A DNA stretch of 64,000 nucleotides from JBNRMR01 sp050942895 (GCA_050942895.1 JBMNOE010000001.1:194162-258161); one strand, 5' to 3'; shown: positions 35,711-44,671, counted from the first letter of the stretch. The notes: generated by a model not told the origin, from the letters alone. Translations and numbers: made by a program.

Positions 35711-36544
35711 CTACACCTGCTCCATCAGCTTGCTTCGCAAAACCCCATAAAAGCTCCGCTCCCTCAGGCGAGCAAACTTCGCCGAAAGCCCGGACTTTTT
35801 AACCAGCACATGCTCACCCGGCGCGATATCCCCCACATAGATGCCGTCGATATCCACCCGCGCGCTTCTGGAAGAAAAATCAACCCCCAGCATTACCTCC
35901 TCCTGGGGTGAAAGAACCATTGGCCTTGCCCGAAAACTGTGCGGGCATATTGGCGATAGCACGATGCAGTCCAGCTTTGGGTTAATCGCCGGGCCTCCGC
36001 AGGAAAGGGAGTAGGCCGTTGAGCCGGTGGGAGTCGCCGCCAGGATTCCGTCGGCGCCGTAGCTGTCGAAGTGGCGGCCGTCTATGCTTACATCGCAGCG
36101 GATGATACTCAGGCTCTCATTCCTTGAAACCACCACATCGTTCATCGCCGTGAACCGGCTTCCGTCCGGCATGGCAGCTGTTAGCATCATTCTGTTTTCA
36201 ACGCTGTAATCTCCGGCCAAAATAGCGCAGGCCACCTGCCTGAGATCGGACACCTCCGCCTCCGTCAAAAAGCCAAGGCGCCCCAGGTTTATCCCAAGAA
36301 CCGCCGCGCCATGGGGTGCAGCGCATTTGGCTGCTGAAAGAAGCGTGCCGTCGCCGCCGAAAACTATCAGCAGCTCGGCCTGCTCATAAAGCCGGCTTGA
36401 GGAGACCTTTTCCGAGCAAATGCGGCAAACAGTCTCGGAATCGGTGAGCACATGGGCGCCTCCATCCTTTAAAATGGCCGTCATCTCTGCCAGCGAAGGA
36501 ATGTCAACCGCCTTTGACGAGTTCAGCAGTATGCCAACATTCAT
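35711..36544 (-). CDS. nadK: NAD kinase
   Basis: 277 aa; makes NADP from NAD and ATP. The GGDGTLL motif is in VFGGDGTLLSAAKCAA; MNDVVVSRNE and GADGILAATPTGSTAYSLSC are the other substrate-binding signatures. Normal length. In many Firmicutes tlyA precedes it; here the upstream neighbour is a dipeptidase gene in the same direction instead. Confidence 0.96.
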   Translation of the reverse strand: MNVGILLNSSKAVDIPSLAEMTAILKDGGAHVLTDSETVCRICSEKVSSSRLYEQAELLIVFGGDGTLLSAAKCAAPHGAAVLGINLGRLGFLTEAEVSDLRQVACAILAGDYSVENRMMLTAAMPDGSRFTAMNDVVVSRNESLSIIRCDVSIDGRHFDSYGADGILAATPTGSTAYSLSCGGPAINPKLDCIVLSPICPHSFRARPMVLSPQEEVMLGVDFSSRSARVDIDGIYVGDIAPGEHVLVKKSGLSAKFARLRERSFYGVLRSKLMEQV

Positions 36545-36614
36545 GTTGAAACCTCCCGTTACACACCATTATCATACAGCATATTCAAACATTATGCAAC
36601 CGCTTTATATGGCG

Positions 36615-37577
36615 TCAGATGCTTATGCGCTGCAGAAAACCCGCAAAGTTTGAGTAAGCTGTCTTCCGCAATATTCCCTCGTCCATTCCCGTATCCTCCA
36701 GTGCCTTTATAAGTGCAGGAAACCCCGCCGGCGACTCCATCCCCTCCGTTTTCTTGTCGATGCCGTCAAAATCGGAGCCGAAGCCCACATTGTTTTCACC
36801 GCCCAGATTTATTATGTGCAAAACATGGGCCGCTATATCTTTCATCTGCGCCCTTCCGCCCTCCCTCAGGAACGGGGGATAAAAATTCACTCCTATATAC
36901 CCTCCTTTGGCGATTATGGCCTTTATCTGCTTATCGCTCAGGTTGCGGCTGTGATCGCACAATGCCCTGCAACAGGAATGGCTGGCGCAAACGCCGCGGG
37001 CGTTATCGACGACCTGCCAAAAGCCCTCCTCGCTCAGATGCGAAACATCCACCGCGCATTTTCTTTCGTTCAAAATCCCGATAACCTTTCTGCCAAATGG
37101 CTTTATGCCCCCCGCCATCATATGGGGGAATGCCAGCTCGTTTTCATGGTTCCATGTAAGGGCTAACAGCTTTGCACCGATATCAATAAACTCCTTCGCC
37201 CTTTCAAGGCTGCCGCTGAAGGCCTCACAGCCCTCCACCGCTAAAAGCGCATATTTTTCTTCTTTGCCTTCTTTTTCCTCTTGCTCATATTTTGATAGCT
37301 GCCCCAAATCCGCAATGGGAGCAAGGCCCAAAGCCCGGCAGGCCGCAGGGAAATCCTCCGCCTGCTTTCTGTAAGCCCCGCCGGTTGCTTTTCCCAAGCG
37401 ATTAAAGTTAGCAAAAGCCGCAAGCACTTGAAGCCTCACGCCGCCTTCCTCCAATGAGCGCCGGGTGACGTCGAATTCCACTGCGCCGCTGTGTTCGCTG
37501 TTTCTGCTGTACCCGCTGTATTTGTATAAAAAATCGCAATGGGAATCGGCCACCCGCATTTTTTCAGAATTCTTCAT
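36615..37577 (-). CDS. Membrane-dipeptidase-like M19 metallopeptidase
   Basis: 320 aa zinc dipeptidase family. ADSHCDFLYKYSG provides the HxD metal ligands, GCEAF the bridging Glu region, CASHSCCRALCDHSRNLSD the later His ligands, and GFGSDFDGI the conserved C-terminal motif. Start taken as ATG 37577; a GTG three codons upstream lacks a site. No signal peptide, so it is probably cytosolic. Its GGGGGTG ribosome-binding region lies within the stem of the rny terminator (37585-37620). Confidence 0.9.
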   Translation of the reverse strand: MKNSEKMRVADSHCDFLYKYSGYSRNSEHSGAVEFDVTRRSLEEGGVRLQVLAAFANFNRLGKATGGAYRKQAEDFPAACRALGLAPIADLGQLSKYEQEEKEGKEEKYALLAVEGCEAFSGSLERAKEFIDIGAKLLALTWNHENELAFPHMMAGGIKPFGRKVIGILNERKCAVDVSHLSEEGFWQVVDNARGVCASHSCCRALCDHSRNLSDKQIKAIIAKGGYIGVNFYPPFLREGGRAQMKDIAAHVLHIINLGGENNVGFGSDFDGIDKKTEGMESPAGFPALIKALEDTGMDEGILRKTAYSNFAGFLQRISI

Positions 37578-37584
37578 AAAAAAC

Positions 37585-37620
37585 ACCCCCGCTATTTAAT
37601 ACTATAGCGAAGGTGTTTTT
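37585..37620 (-). terminator. Terminator after rny, overlapping the dipeptidase start region
   Basis: AAAACACC/GGTGTTTT and CGCTAT/ATAGCG form two stacked stems around an eight-base loop, with T-runs on the transcribed side. It lies 17 bp after the rny stop and its 3' arm contains the likely ribosome binding site of the next gene. Confidence 0.7.
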
Positions 37621-37636
37621 ATGTAAACATAAGCTT

Positions 37637-39232
37637 TTATTTTGCGTATTCCATGGCCCGCACCTCGCGGATCACATTAACCTTGATATGGCCGGGGTAC
37701 TCAAGCTCATCCTCGATGCGCTTGACTATCTCCTTTGCCATCAATAACGTGCCGGCATCGTTCACATCCTCGGGCTTAACCATTATGCGAATTTCTCTGC
37801 CCGCCTGAATCGCAAAGGACTTCTCCACGCCTTCAAAGCTCTCGGCGATATCCTCCAGCTTTTGCAGGCGCTTGATGTAGTTTTCAATCGATTCGCGCCT
37901 TGCGCCGGGCCTTGCACCGCTGATGGCATCGGCGGCCTGTATCAGCACCGCCTCGATGGTCGTGGCTTCGATATCACCGTGATGCGCCGCGATGCAGTGA
38001 ACCACCGCCGGCGATTCGCGGTATTTCTTTGCCAGATCAGCTCCGATGGTGATATGTGTGCCCTCCATCTCGTGGTCCACAGCCTTGCCGATATCGTGCA
38101 GCAGGCCGGCCCGCTTGCAAAGGGTCACGTCGGCCCCCAGTTCGCTTGCCATCAACCCCGCCAGATGCGAAACCTCAATCGAGTGCTTCAGCACATTTTG
38201 GCCGTAGCTTGTGCGATATTTCAGCCTGCCCAAAAGCTTGACCAGCTCGTGGTGCAGGTTATGCACATTTGTTTCGAATATGGCCTGCTCGCCGGCCTCG
38301 CGCATCTGAGTTTCGACTTCCTTGCGCGCCTTTTCCACCATTTCCTCAATGCGGGCAGGATGTATTCTCCCGTCGGTGATCAGCTTTTCAAGGGCTATCC
38401 TTGCGGTCTCCCTGCGGACGGGGTCAAAGCCGGAGAGTATCACGGCCTCCGGTGTATCGTCGATGATAAGATCAATTCCCGTGGCAGTTTCAAGGGCGCG
38501 AATGTTCCTTCCCTCGCGGCCGATAATGCGGCCCTTCATCTCATCCGATGGCAAAGCAACCACTGAAACCGTCGTTTCCGCGCTATGATCCGCCGCGCAG
38601 CGCTGTATGGCGCCGGCGATGATGTGGCGGGCCTTTTTCTCCGCGTCGTCCTTGGCCTTCTGCTCAATTTCACGGACCATAACAGCCGCGTCGTGGTAAG
38701 CTTCCCTTTGAACGGAATCGATTATCGTCTGTTTAGCTTCCTCCGCCGTCATGGCGCTTATGCGCTCCAGCTCGAACTGCTGGCGGGCCTTCACTTCTTC
38801 GCTTTCTGCAAGGGTGTTTTCAGCCGCCTTGTACTTTTTATTGATTTCGTTTTCCCGCTGCTCAAGTGCGTTCAGCTTTTTGTCCATCGAGTCCTCTCGC
38901 TGAAGCAGCCTGCGCTCGGATCTGTTCATCTCGTTTCTGCGCTCTCTAAGCTCCCTGTCGCACTCCGTCTTAAGCCGAAGAGTCTCCTCTTTAGCCTCCA
39001 GCAGCGCTTCCTTGCGGATAGCGTCCGCCTTCGAGGCTCCGTCTTCCAGCAGCTTCTTCAGCGCTTCCTCGGTCTGGCCCTTTCTTTTCATGAAAACGCC
39101 CTTGTTCAAAAGCGCGCCGACCAATATGCCTACCAAAAGCGACACAAAGATAATGCCGACTATAAGCAATGCAAATAATAATGGATTATAGAGCAATCTT
39201 TCTAAAAATCCCAATTGCGGGGCTCCCCCCAT
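37637..39232 (-). CDS. rny: Ribonuclease Y
   Basis: 531 aa membrane-anchored endoribonuclease that initiates mRNA decay. It has an N-terminal membrane span (about 13-38), a long coiled coil (about 50-200), the KH domain (GRIIGREGRNIRALETATGI) and the HD domain (GLLHDIGKAVDHEMEGTH). The start is ATG 39232, 8 nt after AGGAGG; the GTG at 39241 overlaps that site. It is preceded by a 480-bp non-coding region with its own promoter and a structured leader. Confidence 0.97.
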   Translation of the reverse strand: MGGAPQLGFLERLLYNPLLFALLIVGIIFVSLLVGILVGALLNKGVFMKRKGQTEEALKKLLEDGASKADAIRKEALLEAKEETLRLKTECDRELRERRNEMNRSERRLLQREDSMDKKLNALEQRENEINKKYKAAENTLAESEEVKARQQFELERISAMTAEEAKQTIIDSVQREAYHDAAVMVREIEQKAKDDAEKKARHIIAGAIQRCAADHSAETTVSVVALPSDEMKGRIIGREGRNIRALETATGIDLIIDDTPEAVILSGFDPVRRETARIALEKLITDGRIHPARIEEMVEKARKEVETQMREAGEQAIFETNVHNLHHELVKLLGRLKYRTSYGQNVLKHSIEVSHLAGLMASELGADVTLCKRAGLLHDIGKAVDHEMEGTHITIGADLAKKYRESPAVVHCIAAHHGDIEATTIEAVLIQAADAISGARPGARRESIENYIKRLQKLEDIAESFEGVEKSFAIQAGREIRIMVKPEDVNDAGTLLMAKEIVKRIEDELEYPGHIKVNVIREVRAMEYAK

Positions 39233-39282
39233 AGTTTCCACCTCCTAAACCTTGATAATTCAAATTTCTTAAATGAATAGCG

Positions 39283-39526
39283 CCAAAAAATGCACAGCCT
39301 GAAACCGCGCCTTCAAAGGCGTTGCATCGGTACTGGCGTGCATTCGCTCGAAAATGATTCAGCTTTTACAAAAGAGCATTGCCCTAAAAGACATGTTTCT
39401 CCGCTTTTTGCGCAAATTCATAAACATCCCTTATGGACGCATACAACTAAAGCTATGCTCTATGGAACCGCAGTAAACGGCACCTCATCAGATTAACTCA
39501 GGGGATATGACAAAACCCCAAAAGGG
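39283..39526 (-). ncRNA. Candidate structured leader RNA or small RNA upstream of rny
   Basis: About 240 nt from the predicted start of transcription to a terminator-like hairpin. Nested complementary segments support folding: AGAGCAT/ATGCTCT (39455-39461 with 39373-39379) encloses ATGTTT/AAACAT (39422-39427 with 39393-39398), which encloses a small CGC/GCG hairpin. The 3' end is a long imperfect hairpin closed by AATGCAC/GTGCATT (39338-39344 with 39289-39295) followed by six T. The rny ribosome binding site lies about 40 nt further on. I do not recognise a known riboswitch or 6S RNA. Confidence 0.45.
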
Positions 39527-39532
39527 TGATAT

Positions 39533-39560
39533 ATAATACCCCGAATAAAAAACCAATCAA
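39533..39560 (-). promoter_or_regulatory. Promoter upstream of the rny leader
   Basis: Minus strand -35 TTGATT (39555-39560), 16-nt spacer, -10 TATTAT (39533-39538). It lies between the recA terminator and rny and would start transcription about 290 nt before the rny start codon. Confidence 0.55.
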
Positions 39561-39636
39561 GCATTATCTATCTAAAAACGCTACCACGCTATGCATAAAC
39601 ATGCAGTGATACCAACGCTATACTAAATATATAGAA

Positions 39637-39676
39637 AAGCGCGGCAAATGTCAAGCAGTTTGGCATTCGCGCGCTT
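39637..39676 (-). terminator. Rho-independent terminator after recA
   Basis: AAGCGCG pairs with CGCGCTT, extended after a C-C mismatch by GAATG/CATTT and CAA/TTG, followed by TTTTC and an AT-rich tail on the minus strand. It is 44 bp beyond the recA stop. Confidence 0.75.
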
Positions 39677-39719
39677 ATGTTTACTGTGCAATTTCTGTAA
39701 ATGTTCGCATTTCGGCGTT

Positions 39720-40781
39720 TTATTCTTCGGGAGCGCCGTCGTCCTCCGCCTCCGGTTCCCCAAAGGGCGCAGAAATTGCCCCTGCGTTCAGTTTCTGGCG
39801 GATTTTCTGCTCCACTTCCTGCATCGTCTCGGGATTATCCTTAAGATATTGCTTTGCGTTTTCCCTGCCCTGGCCGATCCTCACGCCGTTATAGGAATAC
39901 CATGACCCGGATTTTTGAACGATTTCGTGGGTAGCGCCCAGATCCAGACAAGAGCCCGACTTCGATATTCCCTCGCCGTAGATGATGTCGAACTCAGCGG
40001 TCCTAAATGGCGGCGCCACCTTGTTTTTCACGACCTTTACCCTTGTGCGGTTACCGACGACCTCCGTGCCGCTCTTTATCTGCTCGCCCCTACGGATATC
40101 AAGGCGCACGGAGGAGTAGAACTTAAGCGCGCGCCCGCCGCTGGTGGTCTCCGGGCTGCCGAACATCACGCCCACCTTTTCGCGAAGCTGGTTGGTAAAG
40201 ATGATGGTGCATTCCGTCTTGCTGACGATTCCCGCCAGCTTTCTCAGCGCCTGGGACATCATCCTCGCCTGAAGGCCCACGTGGGTGTCGCCCATCTCGC
40301 CGTCCAGCTCAGCCCTTGGCACCAGCGCCGCCACCGAGTCGATGACTATCATGTCCACAGCGTTTGAGCGCACCAGCGCCTCGGCAATGTTCAGGGCATC
40401 CTCACCCGTGTCCGGCTGGGAAACATACAGCTCGTCGATGTCTACGCCCAGGCGCCTTGCATACGCCGGGTCAAGAGCATGCTCGGCATCAATGAAAGCC
40501 GCTGTTCCGCCCTCTTTTTGGCACTCGGCGATTATATGCAATGTCAGCGTCGTCTTTCCCGATGATTCCGGCCCATATATCTCGATAATTCTTCCCTTGG
40601 GGATACCCCCCACGCCCAGAGCGATGTCCAGCTCAAGACAGCCTGTGGGCAGAACGTTCACCTGCTGATGTTCGGTTGAACCCAGCTTCATCACCGAGCC
40701 CGCCCCGTATTTTTTGTCTATCGCCGCAAGCGCCTGCTCCAACGCTTTTTTCCTTGCCTCCAACTGTTTTGCATCCGCCAT
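39720..40781 (-). CDS. recA: Recombinase RecA
   Basis: 353 aa; strand-exchange ATPase and SOS co-protease. Walker A GPESSGKTTLTLH, Walker B VIDSVAALVPRAELDGEMG, the DNA-binding loops, and NQLREKVGVMFGSPETTSGG are intact. The acidic C-terminus (EAEDDGAPEE) is typical. GGAGGGG is the ribosome binding site. An inverted repeat abuts its -10 element (40820-40856). Confidence 0.98.
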   Translation of the reverse strand: MADAKQLEARKKALEQALAAIDKKYGAGSVMKLGSTEHQQVNVLPTGCLELDIALGVGGIPKGRIIEIYGPESSGKTTLTLHIIAECQKEGGTAAFIDAEHALDPAYARRLGVDIDELYVSQPDTGEDALNIAEALVRSNAVDMIVIDSVAALVPRAELDGEMGDTHVGLQARMMSQALRKLAGIVSKTECTIIFTNQLREKVGVMFGSPETTSGGRALKFYSSVRLDIRRGEQIKSGTEVVGNRTRVKVVKNKVAPPFRTAEFDIIYGEGISKSGSCLDLGATHEIVQKSGSWYSYNGVRIGQGRENAKQYLKDNPETMQEVEQKIRQKLNAGAISAPFGEPEAEDDGAPEE

Positions 40782-40819
40782 GTCAGACGCCCCTCCGCTT
40801 TCCTTTTTTATTTCTTACC

Positions 40820-40856
40820 ATTATACATATTGCCCCGTAAAACTCGGAGCAATATG
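40820..40856 (-). promoter_or_regulatory. recA promoter with an adjoining inverted repeat
   Basis: The extended -10 TGTATAAT (TATAAT at 40820-40825, minus strand) has no good -35. Directly next to it a 12-bp inverted repeat, CATATTGCCCCG (40826-40837) and CGGAGCAATATG (40845-40856), is separated by 7 nt with one non-Watson-Crick position. It has no following T-run, so it is more like an operator or a leader/processing hairpin of the upstream gene than a terminator. It does not match the classical Bacillus LexA box. Confidence 0.5.
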
Positions 40857-40887
40857 GATGTCGATTATTGTGTTTCCCGGGCTGCGC

Positions 40888-41679
40888 CTAGGGTTTTATA
40901 AGACCCGCGGCGATGTTCACGCAGCGCTGATGCTGCGAGCATGTGGAGGCCGTGCCATGGGTTCTGCTGCCCTTAAAGTGCAGGCACACCTGCTGGTACA
41001 TGCCGTTGTCGGCGATGGTCTCATAGCCGTGGGGCATTCCGTTGACGCTGCCCGCATACCACCGGCTGTTTAGCCGCACCAAAACCGGCCTGCGCGTCCA
41101 CGACCACTTTCCGCCATAGGTGGATTTCATCGTCGCGGTGTCCTCCTTGGTGGCAGGCTCAAAGTCCACATGATTATAGCCGCCAACCATGATGGCGTAA
41201 TATGTCTTGCCGGTGTAAAAGTCCATTATTCTGAACTTGCTGCCCCGCTTAAGTATTTTCTTGGCCTCCGACCATTCGATTATCCTGCCGTACATCCCCG
41301 CCTTCGGTGTGGGTGAGGGCGATGGCGTGGGCTGGCGGGAACTGCCGCTGCCGCTTATGCGCTTGGCCTCGTTTTCAAAGAGCAGCTCAGCGGTCTTTCC
41401 GCCCACAACGCCGTCAGGAGAAAGGCCGTTGCCCTTTTGGAACTCGATGACCGAGTTTTTCGTCACCGAACCGAACTGGCCCGTGATCTTGTAGGGGTAA
41501 TAGCCCAGATCCCTCAGCCGAAGCTGCAGCAACAGCACATTGTCCCCAGTGTCGTCAAGCTTGATTATAAGGCCTGAATAATCGCTCTGCGCCAGGGCAT
41601 TAACAGTGAGCACCAGCGAAAAAAACAGGACGAGCACCAGGCATATTATCTTTTTACCAAATAAAAACAACCTTTTCAT
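40888..41679 (-). CDS. Secreted peptidoglycan-binding protein with a His-rich C-terminal domain
   Basis: 263 aa. A signal peptide (about 1-30, ending LALAQ-like ALA) is followed by one PG_binding_1 repeat (GDNVLLLQLRLRDLGYYPYK to about residue 95) and a Ser/Pro linker. The C-terminal domain of about 130 residues has GGYNHVDFEPATKED, MPHGYETI and CLHFKGSRTHGT. The spacing of His and acidic residues suggests a metal-dependent hydrolase or binding domain acting on the cell wall, but I do not recognise the family with confidence. Same strand as recA. Confidence 0.75.
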   Translation of the reverse strand: MKRLFLFGKKIICLVLVLFFSLVLTVNALAQSDYSGLIIKLDDTGDNVLLLQLRLRDLGYYPYKITGQFGSVTKNSVIEFQKGNGLSPDGVVGGKTAELLFENEAKRISGSGSSRQPTPSPSPTPKAGMYGRIIEWSEAKKILKRGSKFRIMDFYTGKTYYAIMVGGYNHVDFEPATKEDTATMKSTYGGKWSWTRRPVLVRLNSRWYAGSVNGMPHGYETIADNGMYQQVCLHFKGSRTHGTASTCSQHQRCVNIAAGLIKP

Positions 41680-41943
41680 AGTAAGATAATTATACTACCA
41701 AAGATTGCTTTTGTAAATACATTTTGCACCTTTATACCATCAAATTACGAACGCCAGTTCATCGTTGCCTTTTCTAAAGCATATATAGCCTCAGCGCGCT
41801 GCTGTTTGCAGGCACTTTTTCCGCATCCTTCCCAACTCCGTCGCCCTCCCCTGTTTTGCTATACAATTCACCGAAAATATGGTAAAATAAATGAGATAAT
41901 ATAAAAGGCAAAATTTGCTTTGCATCATAGAGAGGAGAATAAA

Positions 41944-43737
41944 ATGCAGTATGAAAAAAGACTTGTGGGAGAATTGCCTAAGATAGGCATAAGGCCCACC
42001 ATTGACGGCAGGCGCAGAGGCGTTCGCGAATCCCTTGAGGATCAAACCATGAACATGGCCAAGGCCGCCGCCAAGCTTATAAGCGAAAACCTGAAATATC
42101 CCAACGGCCAGCCGGTAGAGGTGGTCATTGCAGACACCACCATCGGCGGAGTCCGCGAAGCAGCCATGTGCCAGGCAAAGTTCGAGAAAGAAAACGTGGG
42201 CGTTACTCTCACAGTCACTCCCTGCTGGTGCTACGGAACCGAGACCACCGACATGGATCCCCACACAATCAAGGCGGTTTGGGGCTTTAACGGAACCGAG
42301 CGCCCCGGCGCCGTCTATCTGGCCGCAGCCATGAGCGCCTACGCCCAAAAGGGCCTGCCCGCTTTCTCAATATACGGCCGCGATGTTCAGGACGCCGGCA
42401 CCACCGAGGTGCCCGAGGACGTTCGTGAGAAAATCCTGCTGTTCGCCAAGGCGGGAATAGCTGCTGCATCCATGAGAGGCGCCAGCTATCTGCAAATCGG
42501 CTCTGTCTGCATGGGCATTGCCGGGTCGATCTTAAACCAGGACTTTTTGCAGGATTACTTCGGTATGAGGAGCGAGTCCGTGGATGAAACGGAGATCCTG
42601 CGCCGCATTGAGCTGGGCATATATGATCCCGATGAGTTTGAGAAAGCCTATGCCTGGGTCAGAGAAAATTGCAAAGAGGGCTTCGACAAGAACCCGGTAG
42701 ACATGCAGTATTCCGCCGAGGAAAAGGACGAGCAATGGAAGTTTGTCATCAAAAGCATGATGATAATCCGCGACCTGATGATCGGCAACCCGAAGCTGGC
42801 GGAAATGGGCTTCATCGAGGAGAGCTGCGGCCGCAACGCCATAGCAGCGGGGGTCCAGGGCCAGCGCCAGTGGACCGACTTTAAGCCCAACTTCGACTTC
42901 GGCGAGGCCATGCTCTGCTCCCAGTTCGATTGGAACGGCCTGCGGGAAGCCTTTGTGGTGGCCACAGAGAACGATACCCTAAACGGTATAACGATGCTCT
43001 TTCAGCATCTGCTGACTGGGAAGCCCGGCATATTCGCCGACGTGCGCACATACTGGAGCCCCGAAGCCGCCCTGCGCGTTACCGGCAAAAAGCTGACCGG
43101 CGACGCTGAAAACGGCATCATTCACCTGATAAACAGCGGAGCCGCCTCCCTGGACGGCACAGGCGCCGTTGTGGGCGACGACGGCAAGCCGGTCATAAAG
43201 CCTTTCTACGAGATGACCGAGGATGAGGCGAAGGCCTGCCTTGACAGCTGCGACTGGTGCCCTGCCGATCAGTTCTACTTCAGAGGCGGCGGCTTCTCCA
43301 GCCACTATTCCGGCGGCACAAAGGGCGGTATGCCTGTGACATTGGCGCGAATAAACCTGATCAAGGGCCTCGGTCCTGTGCTGCAGATTGCCGAGGGTGT
43401 CACCTGCCAGCTGGACGAGGACATGCACAAGGCATTCGACCTGCGCACCGACCCAACCTGGCCCACCACCTGGTTTGCACCAAGGCTGACAGGCAAGGGC
43501 GCTTTCAAGGATGTCTATTCCGTGATGGCAAACTGGGGCGCGAACCACGGCGCCTTCGTCCACGGCCATATCGGCGCGGAGCTGATCACAATGGCGTCCA
43601 TGCTGCGCATTCCGGTTTCGATGCACAATGTCTGCGAAGACGACATCTACCGCCCCCACAGTTGGGCGGCATTCGGCACTGATGATCTGGAAGCGGCTGA
43701 CTTCAGAGCCTGCGCCGCATACGGACCGCTCTACTGA
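41944..43737 (+). CDS. fucI: L-fucose isomerase
   Basis: 597 aa; converts L-fucose to L-fuculose (also acting on D-arabinose in known members), first step of cytosolic fucose breakdown. The start is ATG 41944, 7 nt after AGAGGAG; an in-frame ATG eight codons upstream lacks a site. PKIGIRPTIDGRRRGVRESL opens the family fold, and IEESCGRNAIAAGVQGQRQW covers a metal-ligand region. The length is typical. It is followed 32 bp later by a TIM-barrel isomerase. GH29 alpha-fucosidase at 56.2 kb would supply the substrate; fuculokinase and aldolase are not in the window. Confidence 0.93.
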   Translation: MQYEKRLVGELPKIGIRPTIDGRRRGVRESLEDQTMNMAKAAAKLISENLKYPNGQPVEVVIADTTIGGVREAAMCQAKFEKENVGVTLTVTPCWCYGTETTDMDPHTIKAVWGFNGTERPGAVYLAAAMSAYAQKGLPAFSIYGRDVQDAGTTEVPEDVREKILLFAKAGIAAASMRGASYLQIGSVCMGIAGSILNQDFLQDYFGMRSESVDETEILRRIELGIYDPDEFEKAYAWVRENCKEGFDKNPVDMQYSAEEKDEQWKFVIKSMMIIRDLMIGNPKLAEMGFIEESCGRNAIAAGVQGQRQWTDFKPNFDFGEAMLCSQFDWNGLREAFVVATENDTLNGITMLFQHLLTGKPGIFADVRTYWSPEAALRVTGKKLTGDAENGIIHLINSGAASLDGTGAVVGDDGKPVIKPFYEMTEDEAKACLDSCDWCPADQFYFRGGGFSSHYSGGTKGGMPVTLARINLIKGLGPVLQIAEGVTCQLDEDMHKAFDLRTDPTWPTTWFAPRLTGKGAFKDVYSVMANWGANHGAFVHGHIGAELITMASMLRIPVSMHNVCEDDIYRPHSWAAFGTDDLEAADFRACAAYGPLY

Positions 43738-43769
43738 TATTGATCGTTATCAAAAACGGAGGAAAGAAG

Positions 43770-44546
43770 ATGAAATTCGGAATCTGCTGCGGCATAGAAA
43801 GCGCCGCCCTCGTGAAGGAAATGGGCTACGATTATTTTGAGTGCACTTTTTCCGGTATAGGCAATATGACGGACGAGGAATTTGAAGATTTCAAAAACAA
43901 GGTGTTCGAGCTGGACTTCTACCCCGAAGCCATGAACGTGATGCTTCCCGGTAAATTCCGCCTCACCGGAGATGAAGCCGACCTTGCCCCGGTGGTTCCT
44001 TTCCTGGAAAAAGCCTTTGCAAGGGCAGCCCAGCTTAAAACCGCGGTGGTTGTGTTCGGCAGCGGCGGCGCCAGGAATGTTCCCGAGGGTTTTGACAAGG
44101 CCAAGGCATGGGATCAACTGGTGGAGTATCTGAATATCGCGGGAGATATCGCTGCGAAGAACGGAGTCAACATCGCGATTGAGCCTCTGCGCTTTGGCGA
44201 GAGCAATATCGTGAACCTGGTGGCAGAGGGCGCTTATTTAGCGGCAAGGGTAAACAAGCCCTCCGTCCGCTGCCTGGCTGACTATTACCATGTGGCCATG
44301 AACGAGGAAAGTTGCGAGGGAATTCCCGCATTCGGACACAGGCTTGAGCATTGCCACATCGCCAGGAAGGAAGGGCGCGCATATCCCCTGCCCACGGACG
44401 ATCAGGATTATATGCCCTTTTTCAGCGCGCTGAAGGCAGCGGGCTACGACAAGCGTCTGAGCGTTGAGGGAACAGCCTACAATGGCATCGATCAGGACGG
44501 GCCAAAGTCTCTCAAGCTGATGAAGGAACTTATCAGCCGTCTATAA
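43770..44546 (+). CDS. Sugar phosphate isomerase/epimerase (TIM barrel, AP endonuclease 2 family)
   Basis: 258 aa. The start is ATG 43770, directly after GGAGGAAAGAAG. The fold is recognisable from NIAIEPLRFGESNIVN (metal-binding Glu), CLADYYHVAMNE (Asp/His) and EHCHIARKEGR (His) with a final LSVEGTAYNG (Glu), the metal ligands of xylose-isomerase-like barrels. It is cotranscribed with fucI and followed by a strong terminator, so an epimerase or isomerase role in fucose or related sugar breakdown is likely; the exact substrate is unknown. Confidence 0.87.
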   Translation: MKFGICCGIESAALVKEMGYDYFECTFSGIGNMTDEEFEDFKNKVFELDFYPEAMNVMLPGKFRLTGDEADLAPVVPFLEKAFARAAQLKTAVVVFGSGGARNVPEGFDKAKAWDQLVEYLNIAGDIAAKNGVNIAIEPLRFGESNIVNLVAEGAYLAARVNKPSVRCLADYYHVAMNEESCEGIPAFGHRLEHCHIARKEGRAYPLPTDDQDYMPFFSALKAAGYDKRLSVEGTAYNGIDQDGPKSLKLMKELISRL

Positions 44547-44575
44547 AATCCACGGCGGGCCCCACCCGCCCACGC

Positions 44576-44608
44576 AAAAAAGGATGTCCTCCTCGGACAT
44601 CCTTTTTT
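44576..44608. terminator. Bidirectional terminator between the fucI unit and cdd
   Basis: A perfect 14-bp stem (A5-AGGATGTCC and GGACATCC-T6) with a 5-nt loop, flanked by A and T runs, is placed between convergent genes. Confidence 0.9.
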
Positions 44609-44671
44609 TCTCCCAAGCGCCTTCGCGCAGGCAAAAACCTCTTTGCGATCTTAGCAAATTATATGCGTGTA

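Noticed and set aside
39283..39526. Possible T-box or 6S RNA upstream of rny
   Set aside because: No T-box consensus (UGGNACC with specifier loop) could be placed, and only a short CCCCTGAG stretch recalls 6S RNA, so only a generic structured RNA is claimed.
40782..40887. LexA box upstream of recA
   Set aside because: No CGAAC-N4-GTTCG-like sequence is present. The palindrome found there is unrelated.
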